A DNA stretch of 64,000 bases from Agelas oroides (lineage: Eukaryota; Porifera; Demospongiae; Agelasida; Agelasidae). The position numbers were made by a program, and so were the translations under genes. The stretch spans positions 4,071,313-4,135,312 of the forward strand of contig OX422186.1 in the NCBI GenBank assembly GCA_949130485.1, given 5' to 3'. Below the pieces are notes generated by a model, which worked only from the letters and a program-made list of their open reading frames with translations, did no database searches and was not told where the DNA came from. How positions within the stretch are numbered: the first letter of the stretch is position 1; every line of letters begins with the position of its first letter. Of this stretch, positions 45,440 through 55,985 are shown in pieces.

Positions 45440-46320
45440 CGTTCCTTGTCAAATCCAGCACAAGTACGTCAACTGCTGTATGAAAGTAGCAACATATGCA
45501 ATCGTTTGGGAATCAATCGATCGTCAAGTTCTCTACGGAAGTAGAATAACCGCAGCTGCATGCCAACTTCACGTGCTGTAGCTGTTGAACTTCTGTTGAC
45601 GTAATCGCTATGAATATTCTATTCTAACAAAATGGCGTATAGCAGCAAGCATAAGCGTGGGGTTACCTGAGAATCGCCGATTAATTCGACTTCTTTCTTT
45701 GAGAACGATGAGTGGTGGGTACAATACCCAGTAATTTATGCTGATCTTTCGCGTTTGAATCGTTGTAATAGCTTCAGCCGTTGTCGTGCTATCGTGGTGA
45801 GCAAAAGAAGAAGAAGAAGAAGAAGTCAGAAGATAGACGATTTGCCTTTTTTAGCGACTTGACTGTCAGGTACTTAGCGATGCTTTCCAGCAAATTTAAC
45901 GATCCTGTTGCCCATGGAAGCACTCGATAATGTCTGATATGGCTCATGGAGGCCGTTGACTTATCTAACGCGGACATTTCGAGCGTGTCATTTGTGCACT
46001 TTGAATGTGGCCGCCATTTTTTTTCGGGGTCATCCCTACATATGGCGTACTACCGTACGCCATGATAATAATAATAATATATATATATATATATATAGAA
46101 AGTCGCCGTTAACATCGCTAGAAGGGGGCTCGCTCACGCTCGCCCCGATTACCGCTACAGCTAGCGCTACAGGGCAGTCGACAGACGTCAGCATGACGTC
46201 ATCGGGCATGAAGCGTGGTGAACAAAGTAAATACCGAACGACTTCCGGCGTAACGCGGATTGGATGCGTGATAAACGATGTTTCCAATCCCGGTACGGAG
46301 CTATATTATCTATGATTTCA
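45440..46320. mobile_element. Short element ending in TATAGCTCCG-type terminus
   Basis: The right end at 46280-46316 is the same terminal motif as at 31284 and 36808. 46184-46228 matches 44-45 bases of the leader of the broken gene at 27490-27533 (CATGACGTCATCGGGCATGA, AGCG(T/C)GGTGAACAAAGT). An (AT)n run lies near 46078-46097 and an AAG repeat at about 45806-45825. The left border is unclear; 45440-46020 shows no recognisable gene. Confidence 0.45.
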
Positions 46321-46327
46321 CTGCCAC

Positions 46328-46330
<3 letters not shown>

Positions 46331-46365
<35 letters not shown>
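46331..46365. repeat. Poly(A) tract, 35 bp
   Basis: 35 uninterrupted A residues followed by GGGG. It may mark a retrocopy or be a simple repeat; no coding sequence with introns removed was recognised upstream. Confidence 0.9.
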
Positions 46366-46368
<3 letters not shown>

Positions 46369-47442
46369 GAGTGCTGTAGTGTCAGTAGTGTGAAGTGTGC
46401 CTGCTTGTGAAAGCAAGCTTGTGTCTAGAAGCAGCAGAAAGGCCACAGTGGCCAAGACTGTACTCATTGGGCAGGCCCAGGTCTTGCGATCGTATGCCAA
46501 GCCTAGTAGGTGATCATGGCCCGGTGCTTCGAGTGCTGGGCTGGGCTTTAACTAGAATGCGCAATATATTGTTGGTACTACGTTGGCGTTGACAAGAAAG
46601 CTGCAGAGGAGTTGTGTGGGGAACAGAACCGTGAGTTGTTTAGCGACATAAGGGGGAGAGGTGGGGCTAGTAATGCTTGCTTCCACTCGTGAATGAGCCC
46701 CTCCCGTAGACAAGCTGTGAATTTTTGGAAATGTGCATTCATTTTGGTGCAGTCAAAGTTGTCCATTCCAAGAGTAGTGACAAACATGAGTCTAGCCTGA
46801 CTTTGAGAGTAGCTCTGAACAAAAGCTGGCACAGATTGATTTGAGATACATTGGTGGTTAGGACGCTACCTACAGTGAGTGTGTAGATGCGTCCATCGAG
46901 TGGCAATTTGGGGTTCATGAATATATTAATGAGCGGTTAAAACCCTTTTTAAAATTAGGCAAAGCAAGATTGCCCTAAAGCAAACCCTAACCCTGAAACT
47001 AGGAGCAACCCTGGCCCTGACTGTAACCCAAGTTTATGTTTTCGTTAACCTCCGCCGAAAGACTTCACCGCCACCTTAAACACCCTACAAGACTTCTGAC
47101 TCAGAAATGGCAGGAACGTCCCTTGCATTCATGACAAGGAGTGACCCTGTACCTTATATTGTTACCTTGGACATTTCAGCGAAGACTTTCAGTTCATACA
47201 TTTTATAGCAGTTGTAGCACATTCAGAAACTGAACACGTACCGGAGTGGTATCTGACGCAATACTACAAGGGTTAAAGGTCACCTACTCTGGTTCCCAGG
47301 CTTCTATAGTCTGGGAACGAGACTAAAGGTCACCCTCGTAAAAGTATGGGTGGGGCTGGGCAACTGCAGCCAATGCACACCATTGGACAAACGGAGGTGT
47401 TTGGCGGGCACGGTAGAGTTTATTGAAACAAAATCGTGCAAG
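46366..47442. other. Unassigned stretch
   Basis: A minus-strand open stretch at 46832-46578 (AFVQSYSQSQARLMFVTTLG, NFDCTKMNAHFQKF) looks protein-like and follows an AG acceptor, but I do not recognise it. A telomere-like trace (AACCCTAACCCTG) lies near 46983. GGTTCCCAGGC and GTCTGGGAACGAG near 47290-47325 form a small inverted repeat. Confidence 0.3.
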
Positions 47443-47796
47443 ATGCTACTGTTCAAGCGTTTCAAGTGCCTTTTTGTGGCATTTCTTCTATTGTCAGCCA
47501 GTCCTACAACCTTGAGTCATGACCAGGAATACCAATTCATGAATGGAAATAACCAGGGAGCACTGATGTGCGTTCCCTGCTGTACAATCACTCTGGTCGC
47601 AATGATCCTGTTACTTTCCTTCGTCGTTACTCACTCTTACGTAGCCATCCAGATTTGGATCACTACCAGTGGCTATATGTGCCGGTTTCTTGAACGTTTA
47701 TTGGTGGCATCTGTGATTATTGGAACATGCACACTAATTGACAATCTCTTGGATGATTCCTCAAGCCAAATGGTTTTTCATCATGAAGACATATGA
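47443..47796 (+). CDS. Small putative membrane protein
   Basis: 117 residues from ATG 47443. The N-terminus MLLFKRFKCLFVAFLLLSAS resembles a signal peptide or anchor. Two further hydrophobic segments follow (CTITLVAMILLLSFVVTHSY and LERLLVASVIIGTCTLI), and the tail is acidic (DNLLDDSSSQMVFHHEDI). A GTG-led frame extends 31 codons further upstream without membrane or Met features. No family recognised. It lies about 0.25 kb before the UBL-RecQ gene on the same strand and could be spurious or a single-exon host gene. Confidence 0.35.
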   Translation: MLLFKRFKCLFVAFLLLSASPTTLSHDQEYQFMNGNNQGALMCVPCCTITLVAMILLLSFVVTHSYVAIQIWITTSGYMCRFLERLLVASVIIGTCTLIDNLLDDSSSQMVFHHEDI

Positions 47797-48048
47797 AACA
47801 CAACATCCTCCACAAGTTCTATTCCAATTACATTTGTGGGAGGTAGGTAGCGTACATACACAGGACTAAATACCATGTGAACAAGGGTGATAATGTACCT
47901 TTTGACCTATGTAGACCTCTATCAAAACAGTAAGGGCAACATTTTTCAACCAGATTGTTTTCCTTTATTCTATAGGTGCAGATATTATTTACATATCAAC
48001 TATAATAGCAGCCCTGGCTGCTATCCCAGATACAATAATCATTGTGCA
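47797..48048. other. Upstream region of the UBL-RecQ gene
   Basis: Open reading frames here do not look like protein. A likely AG acceptor precedes 48052, so the true first exon may be elsewhere. Confidence 0.3.
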
Positions 48049-51000
48049 AAGCTGGAAATAAGGGGCCTCAATGGTGAAGTTTTGTGTGTGCTGAGAGAAG
48101 CAGAGCTTACTGGTTTAGAGCTCAAAGAGAAGATCTATGGCATCACTGGCATACCACCACATGTTCAAAGGCTATTCATGGGGCAAAATATAGTTAGAAA
48201 CTCTTCTGTCGTATCAAATATTGATCACATGACAATACAGTTGCAAGTAAAGGCGCATGGAGGTGGTCTTACGACACCTTGTGGATTTTGTGGTGTAAAA
48301 GAGGCCGGGTTTCCATGCACAGAATGCCATAGCATGTTGCTCTGTTCAAACTGCAACATGACCTGGCATGACAACAACCCCAGTCGACAGGGACACGTAT
48401 CAGAGTACCAAAGATCAAGCAGCAAAAGAACACAATGTAGAGGGGAATGATTCCGGGGTGTCATTTTCTACCTCCAACTCTAGTGCAAGCATAGACTCAT
48501 CTACTTCAGATGATGAGTTTCTCGATCTTATCAGTGACTCATATCAGAGTCAAGACCTTGAAGATAAGTGCAAGCTAGCCACTCTTGCACAATTTTTTCA
48601 CTACACTGCTTTCAAACCATACCAAGCAGAGGTGATTTCTCATCATCTCAGAGGACAGGACACACACAGCAAAAACATTTGGGTTACTTCAACTACATTT
48701 TAGATTGTCTGAGTTGCATCAGTGTGACCAAGGAATGCTACCAAATAGGTTTTCTTGAAAGTTCATTGAGGAGTGTTTTCAGTTCCATTAGTTAGCCTCA
48801 TCTTTCAGAAGACTTATTTGGCTACATTCCTGGCATCTGACCACCACAACCATGCAACCAAGGAACTATCCAGGAGCAGCTGTGTAGGATCAAAGAAAGA
48901 AACAACAAACCTCACCAGAAATGCTGATTATAGGCTTTCTGAAAGGAGATACTAATTTAACAAAAGAGGGAAGCTTCTCAACTAAACTCTTTCAAATTGT
49001 AAGCATTCCTTGAACTTTACGTGTCCCGCACACAAAAGGAATGCAACTGAGGTGACCAAAATATGGTTGAAGTAGCCTAAACCCTCTTGCAGTGCAATTG
49101 TTATACAACCAACTGGGAGTGGAAAGAGCATCTGTTTTCAGTTTCCTGCCATATACACGGGTAAAATGACACTGGTGATCTGCCCAACTATTTCACTGAT
49201 GCATGATCAGGTACAAAATTTGAAAGAAAAAGGTCTGAAAGCAGAATATCTTGATTCAGGTCAGAAGGACAAGACAATTGAAAGTAAGGTTCTGTCTCCT
49301 ACTGGTGATGTGTAAATTGCGTTTGTGACCCCTGAGTGGCTGTTCAATGTACATCAGTTGCAGATGCTCAGTTCACAGGGCAGAATTGGACTCATTGCTA
49401 TTGATGAGGCACACCTCATATTTGACTGGGCAACATTTCGTTCCAAATACAGTTTAGTAGAAAGTATAAAGGAAGATTTTCCAAATGTTCCCATCATGGC
49501 ATTGACAGCTACAGCATCACCAAAATATTGCTTAAGGTAGGACAACCTTGAATCGCGAATCAGGCCGATTCCACTCATGAATAATTAATGAGGTCGGGTG
49601 ACCATAATGGCGCGATACACTTTCCCATGGCGGCAACCGGAATCAACAAGGGGGGGGGGGGCATGTCCCTTTGATGTGGCCTGCGGCCCTTTGTAGTGGT
49701 CTGGCGGCACTTTCATGTGGCTGGGCGGAACTTTGAAGAAATCCTCCAACACTTAATGTTTGTGAGTGTGGTGGAAAGGCAGAGAGCCATCCTGGAAGAC
49801 GGGCATCATCACACAGTTGTCTGGCAAAGGTACTGTAGAAAGCTGACTTTTCGGGCTTATAGGCCCCGCCCGATTTTATGCTAGTGGGAATGTGTGTAAC
49901 TTGGCTCCATTCTAGGGGCAATGACAGGGAGTAGGTTTGTGGGCATAACTCCCTGGCCTGGAGGTGAGCGGGAAAAAGCATACATAGTTTTGTAGGGGGT
50001 GAGTTGGGCTTTCTGAAACTGTGCTCAGTTTTGGTTGGTTTGAGTGGAGGTGTGTCGAATTTTTCTTGAAAGCCACAGCCCAGCACAGCCAAAATTACTG
50101 TTTTTGAGGTCAAATGTGTGTTTTGGCCTGTAGACTGGAATTGAAGTGGTCCCAGGACAAATCCATACGTAAAGTTTTTACTTGTTTTGTGTGTGTGTTG
50201 ATGATGTGGTCAGACTGGGGGTGGAGCCTTGGAGAGGGTGCAAATTTTTATTTTAGCTGAGGGACTAAAAGTTGAGTTTTTTGGCATTATCAGGTAGAGA
50301 AAGCAGTTTGGTACAACCTTTTTGTGAATCTTGTGTACACTTATACATTACCCATCCATCCGTCCACATGACTCAGAGATTTTTGATTCAAGGTTGTCCT
50401 ACCTTAAGCTAAAGGGAATGCTAAAGGAGCCATATATTGCTCAAAGTAGCATCAACAGAGAAAACATCTCACTTCATGTGGAACAAATGCCTGACAAAGG
50501 ACCAACCAGTCCCACGTGCAGAGGCAACTATACTGGTTTTGCTAGAAGAATCAAGGAAATCATTGAAAAACAAAGCTGTATAGTATATACAGATTTTGTG
50601 GCTGATGTAGGACCAATCCTTGAGGCTCTTCGAAATGAGAGTATTGAATGTGTGGACTATTATGGTGAAATGGACACTACTTCAAAACATGAAGCCCACA
50701 CCTCTTGGAGAGAAGAACATGTGCAAGCCATTGTTGCTACAAAGGCTTTTGGGATGGGAATAAATAAGCCTGACATCAGATACATTATAAGATATGGTGT
50801 CCCGGAGAGCCTCAGCAGTTGGCTCCAAGAACTAGGGCGGGCAGGTCATGATGGAAATCCTGCACAGGCATACATTTTCTATGCTGAACGAGATACAGAC
50901 AATGCATGTGCTTGGATCTGAGACCACCTTCAGAATCAACAGGCTGTCTCCAACATACTCAAAACATTTTCTGAAAGTTGGAGGTATGTCTATGCTCACC

Positions 51001-53879
51001 TTGCTGGTACCTGTCGCCGAAAGATTCTACTAGAAGTGTTTGGAGAGAACTCAGACATACCCAAAGCAACAGTCCCATGCTGCGATGTATGTTCCATGAA
51101 TAAATGTCCAGTTTCAGATCATAGAAGAGAGTTTGAAATTGCTGTTGATGCAATTGATCACCTAGGTTGCTACGGTGAAGTCAAAATAACAGAATGGATC
51201 AGAGAAAGCAAGCGAGCTTGGATGTCAGACAAGAACACCCAAACAATGTCATTCGCCAATCACTGTGGTCACAGTGATATATGGTGGAGAGCATTCTTGC
51301 GAAAGTGCCATGTATTGGGGATATTGGAACGCCGGTTTACAAACATTGTCAAGAGCAGTGGCCAATATGCTGTATTTGCATGCTACAGTGTAATAAATGC
51401 AGGAAGGCTGAAGCTGAGTGATTGTTCTCCTGTATTAGTGTGTGAGTCAACAGCAAAAGCAATTAAGCTAGCAAAACCACTGTCCCAGAGAAAGCCCTTG
51501 GCACAGATACAAAGACGTCACAATGCGCCACAAGCATCATGTAGCAAAAGTGCAATATCTGGTGAGCAGAAAGTACATACCAAAATTGGTAAGGGATCCA
51601 GAATTATTGATACAGTGAAAGAACTCATGAAGGACAGCTCTGCCTGGTTGCACATTTCTACCAAGCAGGAATATCAATTTCCTGGACTACTCAATGATGT
51701 CACCAATCAGTATATGCTGCATACTTTGGATATGAGGAAGATACCTCAAGCAACACCTGACAACCCACATTTCATGTGGTCTGATATTCAGATTTCCAAG
51801 GGTAAAGTGAACATAGATCGAAAGATCAAAGTTAAGATTGATGGAAAAGAAGAGGAGTTGTTGTATCGTATGGCCCCATGTGGTGGGGTAAAGAAGTGTC
51901 CAGAATCTGGATGCAGCTACGTCTGTGCAGTAAAAGATCATCCAAAGTGTCCGACACATGGACATACACTGAAACTATCTGCTGAGAATTCAGGTCGATG
52001 TCCAGTTACATTTGTATACCTCCATCCTACACAGGAAAACAATTACAGGAGGTGGATAGCTGGTCTTGTCAATCATCAGAAGGAGCCGGTATGTAACTTA
52101 CACTCACATGAGATAAACCTACCCAGTCGCATTTCATCACTTGCAGCATCACTTATTCATGACTGTCAGCAGAAAAACCCAACTCTTACAGCTCATGACC
52201 TCTCAATAGGAAATGGAAGTGGTGTCGCAATTGGAGCTGTTGACCAAGCATGTAACCATTTAGGCCGGCTTCGGTACCAACTTTCAAAATCTAAAAAGCA
52301 AAATGGAAATGGAGATGTTTTGTTTCTTCTTAACCACTTTCGCCATCTCATTAAGAAAAGGATGATGAATTTTCAGGTGAAACATCGGGAGCATGTCTAG
52401 TTGAAACGACTGCAGAGAAATACCGTTCCCTAGGAAGACCTTATCTTCGTATTGCTGGATTTGAAGAATCTCTCACATACATGCTTGCTATGTCCCCACT
52501 AATGAGCCAGGTACTAATGTCAGCCCCATTTATTCAAGCTGATATTACGTATGATGAAACAAACCAGTTTCGATACACATTCAATGTTACTGCTTTTGAT
52601 GATGTACTTCTCCAATGGGTTGTTGTCTGCCGAATACGGGTGACATCACAGTCTGCACAAGCATATGCTCTCTGCTTCAAAAAAATGTTTGAACAGTGCA
52701 AGAAAGATTGTCCTAATTTTACAGTAGGAGAATCATTGGTGGGGGTTGTTGTAGATTGGAGTGATGCTCAATGTAATGGTTTGAGAATTGCAGTTGCGAA
52801 GGAACTGGCCGACAAACTACTCCAGGGGTGTGAGGTACACTGGAATAGATCTTATCAACGAGTGAGTGAGATGGTATACAAACACCATCATCCCGCAAAA
52901 CGACAGATAGAAAGACAAGCATTTCACCTGATTTCAGCTGCAATTACTAAGGCTAAGACTCAAGACCAAGTTTATAGGCTTTTTAGGTGTCTGTGTGGTG
53001 AGCTCAAAGTTTGGGCTCTGGTCCCTGGTCTGGGATCTCACCATGTTGATATTGTGGATAGTGGACCAAATAACTGGAAGTCAGCAAACCACTGGGTGAG
53101 TTGGTGGACTCGTGCAAACCACCTGAGGATGCTGTGCAAGCCTTTCACAAACATGGACCTAGAGCATTTTGAAGAGTGTCCTCGAACAACTAATGCTGTT
53201 GAACGACACAACAGGCAATGTAAAGAACAAAACCCTGTAGGCCTGGAACATGCTTTTATTCAAGTTTATCGAATAGATAAAGCAGTAGTACTGCGACATA
53301 TTGCTGCCTCCAAAAATGTACTCACTATATTTCCAAGTAACACCAGCCTTGGTCGTGTTAAGCGGCAGAAGAAGACATATCCATTGGACAAAACTGCAAG
53401 ACAAGGACCACCGGACAAGAATTCAAACTTTGGAATAGACCTGTCTAGGAAGAGGCCTCTGTTGAGTGATTCCGATAATGAATTTGAGGGAACACCTGTG
53501 AAAACACAGAAGGCAACCAAGAAAGGTGAGTAAGCACACATAAAATCTTCTGATAGCATAATACACCAGATGTATAATAATTAAAATGCTCTGTATACAG
53601 ACATGGTTGTTTAGAGTCTGTTTTGGCCCCTTATCACATTTCTCTGTATTGCATTTTTTTCCCCTTAGCTACAGTAAAATCAAAAAAACCCAAGAAAACT
53701 TCAGGATCTTCATATTCTGGAGAAAGGTTAGGGTCTTGTTTGAGGATGGAAACACTTACCTGGGCATTACTGTATGCAAAGATCCAGAGACTGACATGTG
53801 GGTTACTGTGTTTGAAGATGGTGAGGAAGATCAGACAGAAGATCTAGCAACTGATAGTGATTACACTCTTTTGGATTAG
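48049..53879 (+). pseudogene. UBL - zinc motif - RecQ helicase - DDE transposase - Tudor-like fusion, decayed
   Basis: Same-strand pieces in order. A ubiquitin-like domain (KLEIRGLNGEVLCVL ... LKEKIYGITGIPPHVQRLF) ending near HGGG; a Cys/His motif (CGFCGVKEAGFPCTECHS); RecQ helicase with FKPYQAEVI, QPTGSGKSICFQFPA, IAIDEAHLIFDW, ALTATASPK, ATKAFGMGINKPDIRYII and ELGRAGHDG; a RecQ zinc part (CCDVCSMNKCP); a 450-residue linker with Cys pairs; a DDE core (FIQADITYDE, VVVDWSDAQCNGLRIA, GCEVHWNRS, TTNAVERHNRQ) resembling MULE; and a Tudor-like tail (RVLFEDGNTYLG ... VTVFEDGEEDQ) after a GT-AG intron (about 53526-53668). Damage: frameshift near 48430, unexplained about 400 bp at 48680-49092, TAA 49313-49315, TTAA insertion 49536-50403, TGA 50919-50921, frameshifts near 52370 and 53735. 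It probably encoded a transposase with its own helicase. Confidence 0.75.
49536..50403. mobile_element. TTAA-flanked inverted-repeat element (868 bp)
   Basis: The ends GGTAGGACAACCTTGAATC and GATTCAAGGTTGTCCTACC are exact inverted copies (19 bp). TTAA flanks both sides (49532-49535 and 50404-50407). It interrupts the RecQ core between the TATASPK motif and the helicase C-terminal lobe. TTAA targets fit piggyBac-like or Kolobok elements; the ends do not start with the usual CCC. No transposase ORF. Internal words GTGGCCTGCGGCCCTTTG repeat loosely. Confidence 0.9.
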
Positions 53880-54342
53880 AAGCTCAGGTTATGTAAAACA
53901 CTTCCCAGTATATATACATTAGAGAAACATATTATAGTGTCCCAAAAACAAACTGTGCCAGCCATGCAGTTAAGTTTATGATTAGCTATATCATCAGTAT
54001 TCTATCACACATGCATGTTGCATATGATTCAAGCATCAGCTGTTCTCAGACTCAACATTGATAATGATTGTCATTGTTGCAACTCATTTTAATATTATTA
54101 ACAAGTATCTTTCTAAAGTAAAACATGTCATGCACAGACTGCAGTATATATTGTATACTGACCAATGACCTAGACCCTCTATGCGTCTCAATAATAAGGG
54201 AAGAACCCCTGTTACCATGGTGATGGTTACTAAACATTCATAGAACCAGGCTTGCCAAATAGCATATTTACAAAACTAAGCATATTGCAAAGTGGTGGTA
54301 ATTATTGTTTCAGACACCAATGCATGTTTAGTGAACACTTAT
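53880..54342. other. 3' flank of the fusion gene
   Basis: AT-rich, with no recognised ORF or clear terminal inverted repeat for the fusion element. Confidence 0.3.
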
Positions 54343-54610
54343 GTTCATAGAACCACACATGCCCTACAACCTAAATGCTGTATATAGTAATTATATTCAT
54401 AGAACCGCACATGCCCTATAACCTAAGCGCTGTGTAGTTGTAATTATATTCACAGAACCGCACATGCCCTACAACCAAAGTACTGTACTGTTGTAATTAT
54501 ATTCATAGAACCAGACATGCCCTATAACCTAGGTGCTATATATTTATATAGTTGTAATTATTATGTTCATGGAACCACACATGTCTAAGCCTATATATGC
54601 TGTTGTAATC
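54343..54610. repeat. Tandem repeat, about 62-bp unit, five copies
   Basis: Units read TTCATAGAACC(G/A)CACATG, CCCTA(C/T)AACCTAA, GCTGTATA and GTTGTAATTATA. The copies are 80-90% alike. From 54611 to 55088 no gene is recognised; a few TATACACGTGGTATA-like words lie near 54745-54780. Confidence 0.85.
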
Positions 54611-55088
54611 ATATTCATTGAGCATTGCACAGATTGTGTGTAATACATATGTAAATATAGGGTCTCCCATTATTACCCCTGACTTATACTTTTCCCTCAT
54701 AAAGGATGGATATAAGTTTGACTTATACTTGTCCCATGTGTTACACGTGGTATAGGGTAGTTATACGTGTACACGTGGTATATTTTTCAAGTTTAAGTCA
54801 AGTTGTAGTATGCCTGTATCATCCACTCAATGGAGGGTGGAAGTTTGTGAAGACAAGAGCGTTTTTGAAAGTAGTGTGTAGAGTAACTGTGGATTATCAC
54901 CTTTCTCATCCCCCTCCTCGCTTAGTACACAGAAATTAGCACTAAATGCCCGTTTCTGTGCTGTGCATTACAGGAAATACTTTAATAATGAAAGACACTG
55001 AAGTTCCAAACCCTCGGCACAGCAGTGCATGTGATTGTACTTGTGTGTTGACTAGAATCGATCACTGTCTCGTGAACAATAGAAGCTG

Positions 55089-55501
55089 TCATGCTTGCCA
55101 GATGTGTTTGGTTCTGTTCTTACCTGTGCAAAGTCTGCTCATGTGTTTCAGAAGCTCTCTTACTCGTTTTGCGGACCGTTTGTCTCTCTCTTTCCCCACT
55201 AATAACCCTTCCTCAGACAGTAAGGCTTTTCTACGTTTCATTGCGTTCTCAGGCTCCCCAACAGCAGTACACTGTGCTTTCCTTTCTTCGATGCGAAGGC
55301 ATGGCCACAGTCGGCACAAACTGATCTCTTCACGTGCACAACGGTATTACACTGTGCACATACCTTTCTCAGACGCATAGACCTATTGCACTCCATTGCA
55401 TGCACGACGGTATTACACTGTGGGCATACTTTTCTGAACCTCTCGTAAAAGACAGTCACAAACGTTCGACGGAAAACACTATACCGCGTGCTCCAAGTCA
55501 C
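55089..55501 (-). pseudogene. Duplicated zinc-ribbon exon of a repeat-encoded protein, broken
   Basis: The minus strand reads RKVCPQCNTVVHAME then RKVCAQCNTVVHVKRSVCAD and CGHAFASKKG, two copies of a CxxC unit plus a third CxxC. After a frame change comes ENAMKRRKALLSEEG, and after another RASETHEQTLHR followed by a GTAAGA donor. The last motif resembles the ASET repeats at the N-terminus of Helitron 2. I recall such zinc-ribbon leaders on repeat-encoded helicases, but no helicase follows here within about 0.8 kb on this strand. A decayed first exon of a Helitron-like element is the best reading. Confidence 0.45.
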
Positions 55502-55985
55502 GTGATCACATTACCGCTACGTACGTGTTACGGAGAGGTATACGGAAACATTGCACGTGAAGAAAATGGCTGACTTAGTCACGGTATACATAAGTTTATA
55601 ACGCTTCTAACTTTTGAACTAAGCAATTTTAGAGAAAACGGCTTTTTAGTTTTACTGCATTTTCCACGCTGTACCCGCTGATACCTCTCGTTGGACGCCT
55701 AAAGGCGCGAGAAGGCAGAGTAGAGAAAACGGACAGACCGTGAGACAGACAGACAGACAGACTCCCGAAGTTACTGTGCGATCTGAAATCAGTACCTGGC
55801 GGGTACTGCTGGCAGTTACTTTTGGAACATTATATATGAAGAAAAAATATTTTGGGATTGTGAACCATAGTATAAGGGCTGCTGTGTGCCCTTCTAGGTT
55901 TTCAGTCATTTAAAAAGGGGAATTCGATTGCAGAATAGCATAAGGATGATAAGCCCAGCACTGTGTTAGAAGGTACATCAGAAGC
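55502..55985. other. 5' flank of DUOXA
   Basis: It contains an (ACAG)n/(GACA)n run near 55744-55765 and no ORF of note. Promoter elements cannot be assigned reliably. Confidence 0.35.
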
